A DNA stretch of 32,627 nucleotides from Silvibacterium sp. (GCA_030037215.1 JASHRS010000133.1:1-32627), one strand, 5' to 3'. Positions 24,029-32,627 are shown, counted from the stretch's first letter. Translations and numbers: made by a program. Notes: generated by a model from the letters alone, not told the origin.

Positions 24029-25789
24029 ATGACACAAATCAGGGGCCCATCGAAGGAAACCGTTGTCTGGCCGCTCAGGACGCCAGTAAGCATCAATAAA
24101 TTTCTGCGAAACCTACTATATTCCTTCGTGCTTACATCCATCGGGGCAATCATTGCCTTTACGGTGTGTGTAGTCTCTGATGCCCAGACAGCTGCTTTCG
24201 CAGGTGCCCCTTCGCAGTCAAACCTGGTGCAAACCTTGGGCAACCCGGACATGGTTTGTGCCGGATGCCATCGGGAGATATACGACAATTACGAGCGCAC
24301 CCCAATGGCACGAGGGAGTGGGATGGCGGTAGATGGTCTGCTGCAGGGAGGTTTTCTGCATGCTCCTTCCGGAATCCGCTATAGCATATTTCTGCGAGAC
24401 GGCAAGGCATGGATGTCATTCGAACGTGATGAAACGCCTACCCTCAAGGGAGAAAGGCAGCTAGTCTACTTTATTGGCTCAGGGCATCGCGGACGGACTT
24501 ATCTATATCGGGACAACGGCCAATGGTTTGAGGCGCCGATCAATTTTTACAGCAAGAAGCATATATGGGATATGGCTCCGAACTATGGCACGACCAAAAC
24601 TCTGCCCGCGGCGCTTCCAGTGGACTCGAACTGTCTTCATTGTCACGCGACTGATGTCCAGGTTGCTCTTCCTGAAGCGCGCAACAAATATCAGGGAGCT
24701 CCCTTCCTGCAAGGCGGAATTGGCTGCTCCGCCTGCCACGGAGACCCATCAAAACACCTGGCTGAGCAAGGACATGGCCCGATTGTGAATCCGGCCAAGC
24801 TAACCACTGCTAGACGAGACAGTGTCTGTCTGCAATGCCACCTCGAAGGGGATGTTGCTATTTACCGGGCTGATAAGTCTCTCGCACAATTTCGTCCGGG
24901 AGAGAATCTCGCCGACTATGCTGTGTATTTCGTGAAAACCAGTGCTGAATCGGGTGGAGGACGTGCCAGCAGTCAATATGAGGCCCTGCTGCGCAGCAAG
25001 TGCAAAATCGTGAGCGGTGACAAGCTGACGTGCACGACATGTCATGACCCGCACAGTTCGCCGTCACCCGAGAGTCGCGTCAGCTATTTTCGTAGTAAGT
25101 GCCTGTCTTGCCACACCGGCATTCAAATGGCGACAAGACATCATGCAGAGCAACAGGATTGTACCGCTTGCCACATGCCTGTCCGTAATACGAGCGACAT
25201 ATCGCACGAACAACGAACGGATCACGACATCCGGATTTTGCCGTTACTTCAACTGAACGATATCGCCGGCTCTGACCAACTGGTTCCGGTAGGCGGAGTA
25301 GCAGCTGGGCCTCGGGAACTAGGATTGGCATACGCGCAACTGGCCGAACACGGTGACCGGCAGGCTGGCGAGAAAGCGCTCGGTCTGCTAAGCCAGGCAG
25401 AAGAGGACGGCATGACGGATGTCGAGGTACACACGCAGATAGGTTTTCTTGAGCAGATGTCTGGCGATCAAACGGCAGCTCACAAAGAATATGCAGAGGC
25501 GCTATCGGAAGATCCATATGATGCAACTGCGATGGCGAATCTCGCTGTTCTTGACGCTGCATCCGGGCGTACCACGGAGGCAATTAACTTATTGCAACGA
25601 GTAGTTGACGCTGATCCGAGCCAGACGGCCGCAGGACTTGACCTAGCTTTCATCGATTGCAGAATGGGCCAGAAAAGTGAAGCGCTGAAGATACTTAACA
25701 GTATTTCTATGTTCAATCCCGACGACCCTACTCTTCGTAAGTTTGCAGCTTCTGGAACTTATGGTGGACAAAGATGTGATCTTCGTTGA
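24029..25789 (+). CDS. Heptaheme cytochrome c with C-terminal TPR domain
   Basis: The 586-residue product has a membrane or signal segment at about 30-50 and seven CxxCH heme-binding motifs: C77, C202, C233, C267, C335, C358 and C378. The TPR part covers about 415-580 (MTDVEVHTQIGFLEQMSGDQTAAHKEY; PYDATAMANLAVLDAASGRTTEAI). The heme region resembles cytochrome c554/NrfB-like multiheme families by motif spacing only. It would move electrons in the periplasm, possibly to or from its neighbours. It lies 23 bp after the TPR gene and 11 bp before the redoxin gene. No active-site CxxCK motif is present, so there is no sign of a NrfA-type nitrite reductase. The hydrophobic segment may be an uncleaved anchor. 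Confidence 0.82.
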   Translation: MTQIRGPSKETVVWPLRTPVSINKFLRNLLYSFVLTSIGAIIAFTVCVVSDAQTAAFAGAPSQSNLVQTLGNPDMVCAGCHREIYDNYERTPMARGSGMAVDGLLQGGFLHAPSGIRYSIFLRDGKAWMSFERDETPTLKGERQLVYFIGSGHRGRTYLYRDNGQWFEAPINFYSKKHIWDMAPNYGTTKTLPAALPVDSNCLHCHATDVQVALPEARNKYQGAPFLQGGIGCSACHGDPSKHLAEQGHGPIVNPAKLTTARRDSVCLQCHLEGDVAIYRADKSLAQFRPGENLADYAVYFVKTSAESGGGRASSQYEALLRSKCKIVSGDKLTCTTCHDPHSSPSPESRVSYFRSKCLSCHTGIQMATRHHAEQQDCTACHMPVRNTSDISHEQRTDHDIRILPLLQLNDIAGSDQLVPVGGVAAGPRELGLAYAQLAEHGDRQAGEKALGLLSQAEEDGMTDVEVHTQIGFLEQMSGDQTAAHKEYAEALSEDPYDATAMANLAVLDAASGRTTEAINLLQRVVDADPSQTAAGLDLAFIDCRMGQKSEALKILNSISMFNPDDPTLRKFAASGTYGGQRCDLR

Positions 25790-25800
25790 ACGGCTAACAG

Positions 25801-26445
25801 ATGTACTTGCCTGGATATAACCGAATATTGTCTACTCAGAACGTCATGCGGCGTTGCTGTATCGCAGTATTGTTCGTGGTCGGCTTTCTAACCGCCGCGG
25901 AGGTCTGCAAAGCATACGACTTGCAGGCATTGTTTGGTTACAGCTTGAATGGCCAGCCGGTGTCGGCTCTTGCATATCCAGATACGAAAGCTGTTGTTCT
26001 TTTTTTTGCCGCGACCGATTGCCCTATCTGCAATCGCTATATTCCCGAGATGCAGAGCCTCGAAAACAAGTATGCGGCGCAGCATGTAGTGTTTTGGTAT
26101 GTCTATCCCAACGTTGGAGAAACCATAGCCAGTGTGCGCCGGCATGAACGCGACTTTGGGATGGAACAGCATGTACTCCTCGATCCCCATCACCAGATCG
26201 TCGATTTTGTTCGCGCGAGTATTACACCGGAAGTAGCAGTTCTCGTTCCCGAGCAATCCGCTGCTGAGCAGTTCCGCGTTCTTTACCATGGCCGCATTGA
26301 TAACCGCTATATACAGATCGGACTACAGCGGCCCAGTCCTACACGGTTTGATCTTGAGCAGGCGATTGAGGATGTTCTGCAGCATCGTCCAGTACAGCAG
26401 GCTGATGGCCCCCCGGTAGGATGCGAAATCATGGGCCAGCCATGA
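25801..26445 (+). CDS. Exported thioredoxin/redoxin-like protein with CPIC motif
   Basis: The product is 214 residues from ATG 25801; the internal Met at residue 16 (MRRCCIAVLFVVGFLTAAEV) is an equally likely start that opens directly into the signal sequence. The fold is redoxin-like: VVLFFAATDCPICNRYIPEMQSLENKY with the CxxC pair C74/C77, followed by HVVFWYVYPN and HVLLDPHHQIVDFVRASITPEVAVL. The conserved cis-Pro position appears as TPEVAV. It could handle disulfides or act as a peroxidase-like or copper-relay protein for its neighbours. Its stop overlaps the next gene's start (ATGA), which points to translational coupling with the heme/copper oxidoreductase. Exact substrate unknown. Confidence 0.75.
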   Translation: MYLPGYNRILSTQNVMRRCCIAVLFVVGFLTAAEVCKAYDLQALFGYSLNGQPVSALAYPDTKAVVLFFAATDCPICNRYIPEMQSLENKYAAQHVVFWYVYPNVGETIASVRRHERDFGMEQHVLLDPHHQIVDFVRASITPEVAVLVPEQSAAEQFRVLYHGRIDNRYIQIGLQRPSPTRFDLEQAIEDVLQHRPVQQADGPPVGCEIMGQP

Positions 26446-28655
26446 TGCGGCCAAGGACAGTCAATCTTCTTACAGTTATTGCTTTATCTATTGCGCTCAG
26501 TTCAGTTCTTCTGCAATCGCCGCATACAAGTGTTCATGCTGCGGCAGATCAGGTTACGTTCAACCGGCAGATTGCGCCGATCATTTACAACCACTGCAGC
26601 AGTTGCCATCACCCTGGCGGTGCGGGTCCATTCAGCCTTTTGACGTACGCGGATGCGAGGCGGTGGGGAACAGTGATCGAGAATGTAACGCAGAGCCGGT
26701 TCATGCCCCCATGGCTACCCGCGCCTGGTTATGGCAGCTTCGCCGATGATCGGCGTCTTCCCGACGAAGATGTGCAATTGATTAAGAAGTGGGTTACAGC
26801 CGGGATGCCGGAAGGAGATCCCGCAGATGCACCCAAGCCACCAGTCTACTCAACGGACTGGGTGCTTGGCCCGCCGGACTTGATCCTTAAAGTTCCACTG
26901 CCGATGCAGGTTCCACCTTCCGGCACAGACCTGTTTCAAAATTTCATCCTGCCTGTTCCAATTACTCAGACAAAATATGTTCGCGCCATGGAAATCAAGC
27001 CCGGTGCACCTAGGGTAGTTCATCATGCGAACATCATCGTTGATCGCACGGCCTCTCTGCGACACCAGCATCCGAACGACTGGCAAGAGGGTATTCCTGG
27101 AATGGAGGTAATGTTCGATTCAGGCGATACCTTCGATCCCGATAGCCATTTTTTATTCTGGAAACCAGACACGCCTGCCCTAATCGAGCCTGAGGGCATG
27201 CCGTGGCGTCTCGATCCGGGAAATGATCTTGTCCTGAATATGCATCTGAAACCTACAGGCAAGCCAGAAACGGTGCAAGCCACTGTGGGTCTTTATTTCA
27301 CGAATAAACCGCCTGTGGCTCATCCCATGCTTCTGCAGCTTGAGGATGACGCAGCTCTCGACATTCCTGCCGGAGACCCACACTTTGTTATCGAGGATCA
27401 CTTGAAGCTTCCTGTCGCTGTCGATGTGCTCGGCGTGTATCCGCATGCCCACTATCTCGGCAAAAAGCTGGAAGGTTATGCCATTCTTCCCGGCGGCGAA
27501 AAGAAATGGCTCATCCTTATTCCCAACTGGGACATTGACCGCCAGTCAGTCTATCGTTATAAATCGCCGATCTTTTTGCCGAAGGGAAGCGTAATTTATA
27601 TGCGCTACACCTATGATAATTCTGCGGCCAACATTCACAATCCCAACAGCCCGCCGATTCGGGTTCGAGCCGGAAACCGCTCGGTGGACGAAATGGGTCA
27701 TCTTTGGCTGCAGGTTCTGCCTCAACCGATTCCCAACTCTGATGAGGACCCGCGACTCCTTCTCGAGCAGGCTTGGATGGAAAATCGACTCAGCAAGGAT
27801 CCTAACGATGAGACTGCACTCTACAATCTAGCCTCGGTCAAAATGAGTGAGAGCGACTTCACTTTCGCGACCGATCTCTATCGTCGCATCCTGACTGGCA
27901 GCCCTGAAGATACTCGTACGTTAACTGCTCTCGGAACTGCGCTCGATAAAGATGGGAATTGGGAGGGTGCGGAATCAGAATACCAAAAGGCGTTGGTATC
28001 AGATTCCCAGTATGCCGATGCACATTTTGATCTTGCGCAATTGTATTTCAAACACAACAGCTATGCTGCTGCTGAACAGGAATACCGCAGTCTTCTCGTC
28101 GAAGACCCCAAGGATGCCGCTGCTCATAATGGCCTAGGCGCTGTTCTGCTCGCCACGAATCGGATCGCGGAAGCACAGAACGAGTTTCAAGCTGCCATCT
28201 CGTTTGATCCGGACAGTTTCGATGCCCTTTACAACCTGGCGAGCATTGAGGCTTCCGACAAGAACTACCCTCAAGCTATCGGTCTATTACAACAGGCACT
28301 GAAACAGAAGAACGATGCTGACGCGCATCAACTTCTGGGAAGTATCTACATTCAGTCCGGCAGGCTTGGGGACGCCCTGCAACAGTTCAAAGTTGTTCAG
28401 GAGTTGCGACCCCAAGATCCTTTGCCACACCGCCAGCTTGCGCAGTTGTACGATCAGATTGGCCAATTAAACGATGCAATCCGTGAACTCAACGCGGCTC
28501 TCGCGTTGGAACCAGGCAATGCCGATGATTGGAATAACCTGGGTGTGCTTCAGGCTAGGGCAGGAAATACTGCGGCTGCCCGCAAAGACTTTGAACACGC
28601 TTTGACCCTCGATCCACAACACGCTGCCGCGCGTGCCAATCTGGCGCGCCTGTAG
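26442..28655 (+). CDS. Heme c / PHM-like type-2 copper monooxygenase / TPR fusion protein
   Basis: Starting at ATG 26442 (ATGA overlap), the 737-residue product has a signal sequence, then a single heme-binding CSSCH (52-56) of the planctomycete-cytochrome type (VTFNRQIAPIIYNHC; GPFSLLTYADARRWG). A copper type-2 ascorbate-dependent monooxygenase-like region follows. The ligands expected from peptidylglycine monooxygenase (PHM) can be matched: HH in RVVHHANI, H in LNMHLKPTGK, HxH in PHAHYLGK and Met in DEMGHLW. From about residue 440 there are TPR repeats to the end (AAARKDFEHALTLDPQHAAARANL). Such proteins are seen in Acidobacteriota and Planctomycetota but their substrates are not established. 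The track's 26421 start is possible but has GGTAGG too close to be a good SD. Confidence 0.8.
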   Translation: MMRPRTVNLLTVIALSIALSSVLLQSPHTSVHAAADQVTFNRQIAPIIYNHCSSCHHPGGAGPFSLLTYADARRWGTVIENVTQSRFMPPWLPAPGYGSFADDRRLPDEDVQLIKKWVTAGMPEGDPADAPKPPVYSTDWVLGPPDLILKVPLPMQVPPSGTDLFQNFILPVPITQTKYVRAMEIKPGAPRVVHHANIIVDRTASLRHQHPNDWQEGIPGMEVMFDSGDTFDPDSHFLFWKPDTPALIEPEGMPWRLDPGNDLVLNMHLKPTGKPETVQATVGLYFTNKPPVAHPMLLQLEDDAALDIPAGDPHFVIEDHLKLPVAVDVLGVYPHAHYLGKKLEGYAILPGGEKKWLILIPNWDIDRQSVYRYKSPIFLPKGSVIYMRYTYDNSAANIHNPNSPPIRVRAGNRSVDEMGHLWLQVLPQPIPNSDEDPRLLLEQAWMENRLSKDPNDETALYNLASVKMSESDFTFATDLYRRILTGSPEDTRTLTALGTALDKDGNWEGAESEYQKALVSDSQYADAHFDLAQLYFKHNSYAAAEQEYRSLLVEDPKDAAAHNGLGAVLLATNRIAEAQNEFQAAISFDPDSFDALYNLASIEASDKNYPQAIGLLQQALKQKNDADAHQLLGSIYIQSGRLGDALQQFKVVQELRPQDPLPHRQLAQLYDQIGQLNDAIRELNAALALEPGNADDWNNLGVLQARAGNTAAARKDFEHALTLDPQHAAARANLARL

Positions 28656-28963
28656 GAAACCGGCAGTAAGACTGAATAGTCTAACTTCTTTTCTCGAAGG
28701 TTATTCTTCCTGACAGTGCTATCGGCGTCGACAATAGGGTGGCTAGAAGGGCAGTTATACTTTCTTTGAGAACGATAGAAGTGAGAGATCGAGCCGAAGG
28801 ACAGCCCAAGGAGTTGGCGAAGTGTAGGTCCTGCTTCCGATGTCGTGCAAAGATCAATATCGCTGACTTCCTCATTCTTCCTTACTGGGCGCTCCAAAAT
28901 CGATTCTCCTCATGGCATCCCGTGTCTCAAGACGGCGCACGGATACTGATAGAAATCTCGCGA

Positions 28964-28979
28964 CTCGCCATTTGGCGAG
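28964..28979. repeat. Perfect palindrome CTCGCCA-TT-TGGCGAG
   Basis: Seven bases on each side of TT are fully complementary. It stands alone in a gene-free interval about 370 bp before the second TonB receptor. It has the look of a dimeric-regulator operator, but no consensus is recognised. Confidence 0.5.
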
Positions 28980-29309
28980 CTACAATTTACACTTTGACTC
29001 AACAAGGAATGCTTCTGTTGATCGACATGGAACAGTTGGGGTATAGAAATCTTTAATACAGAACCGATTTTCTGACATATTTCGTCGGAGCCGCACTCAA
29101 ATTTCTTGCAAACTTTATAACGCTGTGTCAGCGATGTAGGAGAAGCTTCACCAGTAACAAAGTGAAGTTGTCGGTATCGTGTTTCCTCGTCTGCAGGTAG
29201 CATTTACCGTCGAATCCTTCCAAGTTGAAGACCCCAAATAGATGTGGATTCAGTCGCAGTGATGCGGCGCATGTCGCTCTGTACCATACTGCTTCGCTTC
29301 GGCAGCGTT

Positions 29310-29336
29310 GGTTGTCGAGGTACCAACCTATTTTTT
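29310..29336 (+). terminator. Terminator/attenuator-like hairpin directly before the second TonB receptor
   Basis: GGTTG (29310-29314) pairs with CAACC (29324-29328), or TTGGT with ACCAA in an alternative register, followed by TATTTTTT (29329-29336). The SD GGAGG begins at the very next base, 29337. It may end upstream transcription or attenuate the receptor gene. Confidence 0.45.
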
Positions 29337-29349
29337 GGAGGTCGTTCCT

Positions 29350-32300
29350 ATGCTGTTCCATCGGTCGAGGTCTTGTGTCACTCTAGGCGGTGCTTACAGT
29401 ATTGCTGCATACGCAACACGCACCTTCGTCCAATTCGCCACCTGCACCTTCCTGCTGCTAGCCGTTGCAGGCGCAAACGGGCAGACGTTTCGTGGTGGCA
29501 TAAACGGCATTGTCACAGACCCCTCGGGGGCCGTCGTGCCTGGAGCAGCGGTGGAGGCTACAAATTCAGCCACAGGTGTTTCCTATAAAACAATCACGTC
29601 AAGCGGCGGCGAATTCGTCTTCCAGGATCTTCCGCTGGGCAGCTACAACATTACCGTCACCGCCACTGGCTTCAAGGTTGAGAAAGTGCAGGGTGTTCCA
29701 GTATCGGCAGGTAAGATCTACACGCTACCAGTCGCACTGGGCATTTCCTCAGCTTCTCAGGTGGTTGAAGTCTCTGCAAACTCCATCGCTCTGGATACCA
29801 CCTCAACTGTGCAAACCACCGATATTCCTGAACAGGCGGTGCAGAACATTCCCATGAATGGTCGTGACTTCACACAGATGATCGCAATTATGCCGGGATA
29901 CGCCGGATATGCGGGCGGCGGTTACGGCTCGGTGAACGGCACCCGCCCGGACATGATGAACTGGCAGATTGAAGGCACGGACAATAACGACGCGTGGTTG
30001 AACATACCCGCGGCCAACCAGGGCGGCGTCTCGGGAATCGCAGGCGTAACGCTTCCCATCGATGCCATCGTGCAATTCTCTACCGTCACGCAAGCCAGCC
30101 CGGAAACTGGTCGCAACCCGGGGGTAGCCGTCAACCTTGCCATCAAATCAGGAACCAACCAGTTGCACGGCTCAGCGTATTATTTCAACCGCAATGAGGC
30201 TCTGGCCGCTCAGTCGCAGCTTTCGGCTACTAAGCCTGAATTACGCAACCAGCAGTTCGGGTTCTCCACGGGCGGTCCTATCTGGCGCGATCACGCCTTC
30301 TTCTTTGTGACCTACGAGGAACAGAAATTTGTGATCGGAGTCAATCAGCCATCGACCGAGCCATCCGCGGCCTATCAGACCCTCGCTCTCGAGCAGTTGA
30401 GCGCTTGGGGTATTCCTGAAAACCAGGTAGCAGTCAATCTCCTCAACGGTACAGGAAACTACGTCGGTTTGTGGCCTGCGGGCTCGCTCACCGGTCCGGC
30501 TAACCCCTACAACTATTTCAGCCCGGCCAACGAAACAGGCACCAGCCATAATGGACTCATCAAGCTCGACTACACCCTGACAACTAACAACAAGCTCTCC
30601 CTCAAGTGGTATGCGGGACAAGGGTCTCAAATCGCGCCTACATTCTCGCTGCTGGCACCATACTTCGAAGTGGCGCCGATGCACGTGCAGAATTACTCGC
30701 TCACCTGGAATTCGGTGATTTCATCGCACATGACAAACCAGCTTTTTGCGGGCATCAACTACTTCAACCAGTCATTCTCCGATGCCGATATGAGCTTCAA
30801 CCCGATAACGCTGGGACTGAACACGGGTGTAACGAGTCCGAGCCTCATGGGTGCTCCTCGTATTCAGATTGCTCCGCCGGCAGCCAGCGGCGGTCTGGGC
30901 GCTTCGGCGGATGGTTTTGATTATGTCGGCGGCACAGTCGAATCCGGCCGCAACGACATCACAGGGCACCTTAATGAAGCGTTCTCCTGGACTGTCGGTA
31001 AACATGAACTTCGTTTTGGTGGCGAGTTCCGTCAGACGCAGATAGACGACTATTATCAGAGTGGCCAGCGCGGAACTTTCGTCTTCGACGGATCGCAAGG
31101 ACCATGGTCCGGTAATACCGGCACGCCGTGCGGTGCTCTCGCTACGACAACGCCAGCAACACCTCCGAGCACCTCCGACCCCGAACACGTCTATGCTCTC
31201 GCCGACTTCCTGGCTGGCTGCTACGACGCAAGTGTGACGAACATTGTGCAGGGCGACCCCAAGCGTCAGGTCTTCGTCAATACCTGGGCTGTCTTCGGTC
31301 AGGATGCATGGCAGTTGACCCCGCACCTCAACCTGAACTACGGCGTGCGCTATGAATATATCGGCCCGATGCACGATCCATCGAAGGACCTCACAACATT
31401 CCTGCCCGGGGCTCCGAATGGAATCGCCATCGCCGGAATCAATATCCCGACGCTCTATCCTCAGTGGTACGGCAGCTGGGGTCCGCGCGCAGGCTTCTCC
31501 TGGCAGCCCTTCGCTGACAGTAAGACGGTGGTTCGTGGAGGATTCGGTCTTGGATTCGACAGCCCGAATGTTGTGAATCTTCTGAATTCTCGTTTTAGCA
31601 GCAACGGTGGCCCTTTTGGCGTTCAGGATAATCCTGCAGGACGCAACCCTGTAGTAGAGACTTCGCCGATCGCACCGACGATTCCCACAGGTGCTGAGTA
31701 CGGTTCGGGCATCTTCTTAAATGAGAGTAGTTCTACCAATCTCTGCATTGTCGATCCCAATTCACCTGACTGCCCGTCAGCGAACCTGTTCGCTGTCAGC
31801 CAGAAGCTTCGGCCCGGCTACGTCGAAAACTACAGTCTCAACATCCAGCGGAGCCTTGGACCCGGTGCATTCGCTCAGTTAGGCTATGTTGGCAGCCAGG
31901 GCCATCACCTGCGCGACCTTATAGACATTAACCAAGCGGCGCTTGGAAGCGGCGGTATGAACTCTTCGCGGCCTTACGGGAGTGTGTATCCGAACTACGG
32001 AGTCATCAATGAGATTCAGTCGGAAGCGGTCTCCAACTACAACTCACTGCAGGCACTGCTGCGCTTCGCAAGCTGGCATGGTCTTACTTCACAGGCCTCG
32101 TATACATGGGGCCACGCTCTAGATCTGCAAAGCGAAATCTACCTCTACAACCCACAGAACAGTTTTTGCCTGAGGTGCGAATACGGAAACAGCGACTTCG
32201 ACGTACGCAACACCTTCAGCGCCTATTTCACCTATGACATCCCAAGCGGCTCGCGTGGGCCAACATGGCTCGTAAAAGGATGGCAACTTAACAGCCTCTG

Positions 32301-32627
32301 GAACTTCCACGGCGGTCAGCCTTTCACCATTCACTCCAGCAACTCCGGAGGCAGCGGCACTGGTGAATACGCCGAGCGGGCGAACATTGTCCCCGGAGTA
32401 AGCCCGTATCAAGGAGTTTCTCATTCCGTACAAGGAAATGCATTGAGCGGGTACTATGTTAACTGGCTCAATCCGAACGCTTTTGCACCATCAGCTAACG
32501 GCGCTTACGGTGACAGCCAGCGCAACATGCTGCACGGTCCTGGCTACTTCGATGTAGATATCTCCGTCTTCAAGAATACTCACATCACTGAGCGGGTCAT
32601 CGCGCAGTTCCGTGTGGAGATGTTTAA
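29350..32627 (+). CDS. Oar-like TonB-dependent receptor, second copy (3' end cut by window edge)
   Basis: My translation from ATG 29350 (GGAGG eight bases upstream) is open for 1092 codons to the window end; the track omits it because no stop is reached. The signal segment is FLLLAVAGANGQT, set back by about 30 residues. The carboxypeptidase-regulatory-like domain follows (GGINGIVTDPSGAVVPGAAVEAT), then a plug (IPEQAVQNIPMNGRDFTQMIAIMPG; WQIEGTDNNDAWLNIPAA) and a long barrel. The last residues (VIAQFRVEMF) align with FRFDAFNGFNN of the first receptor, so probably only several dozen residues are missing. The two receptors share architecture but differ clearly in sequence, so they probably have different ligands. 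No dedicated hydrolase or regulator is adjacent in the window. Confidence 0.88.
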   Translation, partial: MLFHRSRSCVTLGGAYSIAAYATRTFVQFATCTFLLLAVAGANGQTFRGGINGIVTDPSGAVVPGAAVEATNSATGVSYKTITSSGGEFVFQDLPLGSYNITVTATGFKVEKVQGVPVSAGKIYTLPVALGISSASQVVEVSANSIALDTTSTVQTTDIPEQAVQNIPMNGRDFTQMIAIMPGYAGYAGGGYGSVNGTRPDMMNWQIEGTDNNDAWLNIPAANQGGVSGIAGVTLPIDAIVQFSTVTQASPETGRNPGVAVNLAIKSGTNQLHGSAYYFNRNEALAAQSQLSATKPELRNQQFGFSTGGPIWRDHAFFFVTYEEQKFVIGVNQPSTEPSAAYQTLALEQLSAWGIPENQVAVNLLNGTGNYVGLWPAGSLTGPANPYNYFSPANETGTSHNGLIKLDYTLTTNNKLSLKWYAGQGSQIAPTFSLLAPYFEVAPMHVQNYSLTWNSVISSHMTNQLFAGINYFNQSFSDADMSFNPITLGLNTGVTSPSLMGAPRIQIAPPAASGGLGASADGFDYVGGTVESGRNDITGHLNEAFSWTVGKHELRFGGEFRQTQIDDYYQSGQRGTFVFDGSQGPWSGNTGTPCGALATTTPATPPSTSDPEHVYALADFLAGCYDASVTNIVQGDPKRQVFVNTWAVFGQDAWQLTPHLNLNYGVRYEYIGPMHDPSKDLTTFLPGAPNGIAIAGINIPTLYPQWYGSWGPRAGFSWQPFADSKTVVRGGFGLGFDSPNVVNLLNSRFSSNGGPFGVQDNPAGRNPVVETSPIAPTIPTGAEYGSGIFLNESSSTNLCIVDPNSPDCPSANLFAVSQKLRPGYVENYSLNIQRSLGPGAFAQLGYVGSQGHHLRDLIDINQAALGSGGMNSSRPYGSVYPNYGVINEIQSEAVSNYNSLQALLRFASWHGLTSQASYTWGHALDLQSEIYLYNPQNSFCLRCEYGNSDFDVRNTFSAYFTYDIPSGSRGPTWLVKGWQLNSLWNFHGGQPFTIHSSNSGGSGTGEYAERANIVPGVSPYQGVSHSVQGNALSGYYVNWLNPNAFAPSANGAYGDSQRNMLHGPGYFDVDISVFKNTHITERVIAQFRVEMF

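Larger units (their letters stand above)
28656..29349. other. 694-bp region without a convincing gene
   Basis: The ORFs called here (28739..29056 plus; 28550..28897, 28910..29203 and 29128..29361 minus) have no recognisable domains or SD. Features seen are a weak hairpin after the monooxygenase gene (AGACT-GAAT-AGTCT, 28669-28682, then a T-rich tract), a perfect palindrome at 28964-28979, a small CGCTG-TGT-CAGCG hairpin at 29121-29133, and the hairpin before the TonB receptor listed below. Confidence 0.6.

Noticed and set aside
24029-25789. Multiheme cytochrome as a periplasmic nitrite or hydroxylamine enzyme linked to the nitrate island
   Set aside because: No CxxCK or other catalytic heme motif is seen, and the gene lies about 13 kb away within a different exported gene set.
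29128-29361. 77-aa and 97-aa minus-strand ORFs upstream of the second TonB receptor
   Set aside because: They have no SD, domain or homology that I recognise, and one overlaps the receptor start.

Overview
The window looks like a chromosomal segment of a soil Acidobacteriota, probably class Terriglobia (Granulicella/Edaphobacter/Terriglobus-like). This rests on two Oar-type TonB-dependent receptors with carboxypeptidase-regulatory N-termini, tandem CRTAC1 (VCBS + ASPIC/UnbV) proteins, large secreted TPR proteins, and a heme/copper-monooxygenase/TPR fusion. No phage, transposase, CRISPR array, rRNA or intact tRNA was seen. The genus is inferred, not proven.

Region 1 (1-11037) is a nitrate/nitrite assimilation island. 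A NarK-type MFS nitrate transporter (minus strand, cut by the left edge) diverges from a two-gene unit. That unit encodes a fused DmsB-DmsC-like iron-sulfur/membrane-anchor protein and, with an ATGA overlap, a NarB/NasA-type molybdopterin nitrate reductase. A minus-strand regulator with a uroporphyrinogen-III-synthase-like domain, a GAF domain and a C-terminal ANTAR RNA-binding domain follows. Divergent from it is a second plus-strand unit: a NirA-type siroheme nitrite reductase and a CysJ-like diflavin reductase. Nitrate would be imported, reduced to nitrite with quinol-derived electrons, then reduced to ammonium with NADPH-derived electrons.

The most striking signal is regulatory. The nitrate reductase leader has a 7-bp stem closed by the hexaloop ACGGCA, which fits the A1/G4 rule for ANTAR targets, and its 3' strand can re-pair into a short terminator-like hairpin. 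The nitrate reductase and nirA leaders also share an identical 13-mer, CACCCCGCCTGTG, folding in both as CAC-[7-nt loop]-GTG. I propose a HemD-GAF-ANTAR antitermination switch for nitrate assimilation, possibly with a second shared leader element.

Region 2 (11161-18746, minus strand) holds a secreted GH13 alpha-glucosidase-like enzyme, a 608-aa TPR protein and two CRTAC1 paralogues separated by 2 bp (one with a Tat-like signal, one Sec-like). Region 3 (19154-28655, plus strand) holds a complete Oar-like TonB receptor, a strong hairpin terminator, and a tight four-gene exported set: a TPR protein, a heptaheme cytochrome c with a TPR tail, a thioredoxin-like protein with a CPIC motif, and a single-heme/PHM-like copper monooxygenase/TPR fusion. 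Region 4 (28656-32627) is about 690 bp with no convincing gene, then a second Oar-like receptor cut by the right edge and preceded by an attenuator-like hairpin and U-tract abutting its Shine-Dalgarno sequence.

Several ORF-track starts were corrected using Shine-Dalgarno sites, overlaps and signal peptides: narB-like 3163, regulator 6991, nirA 7441, GH13 18746, TPR 22914, Cu-monooxygenase 26442.
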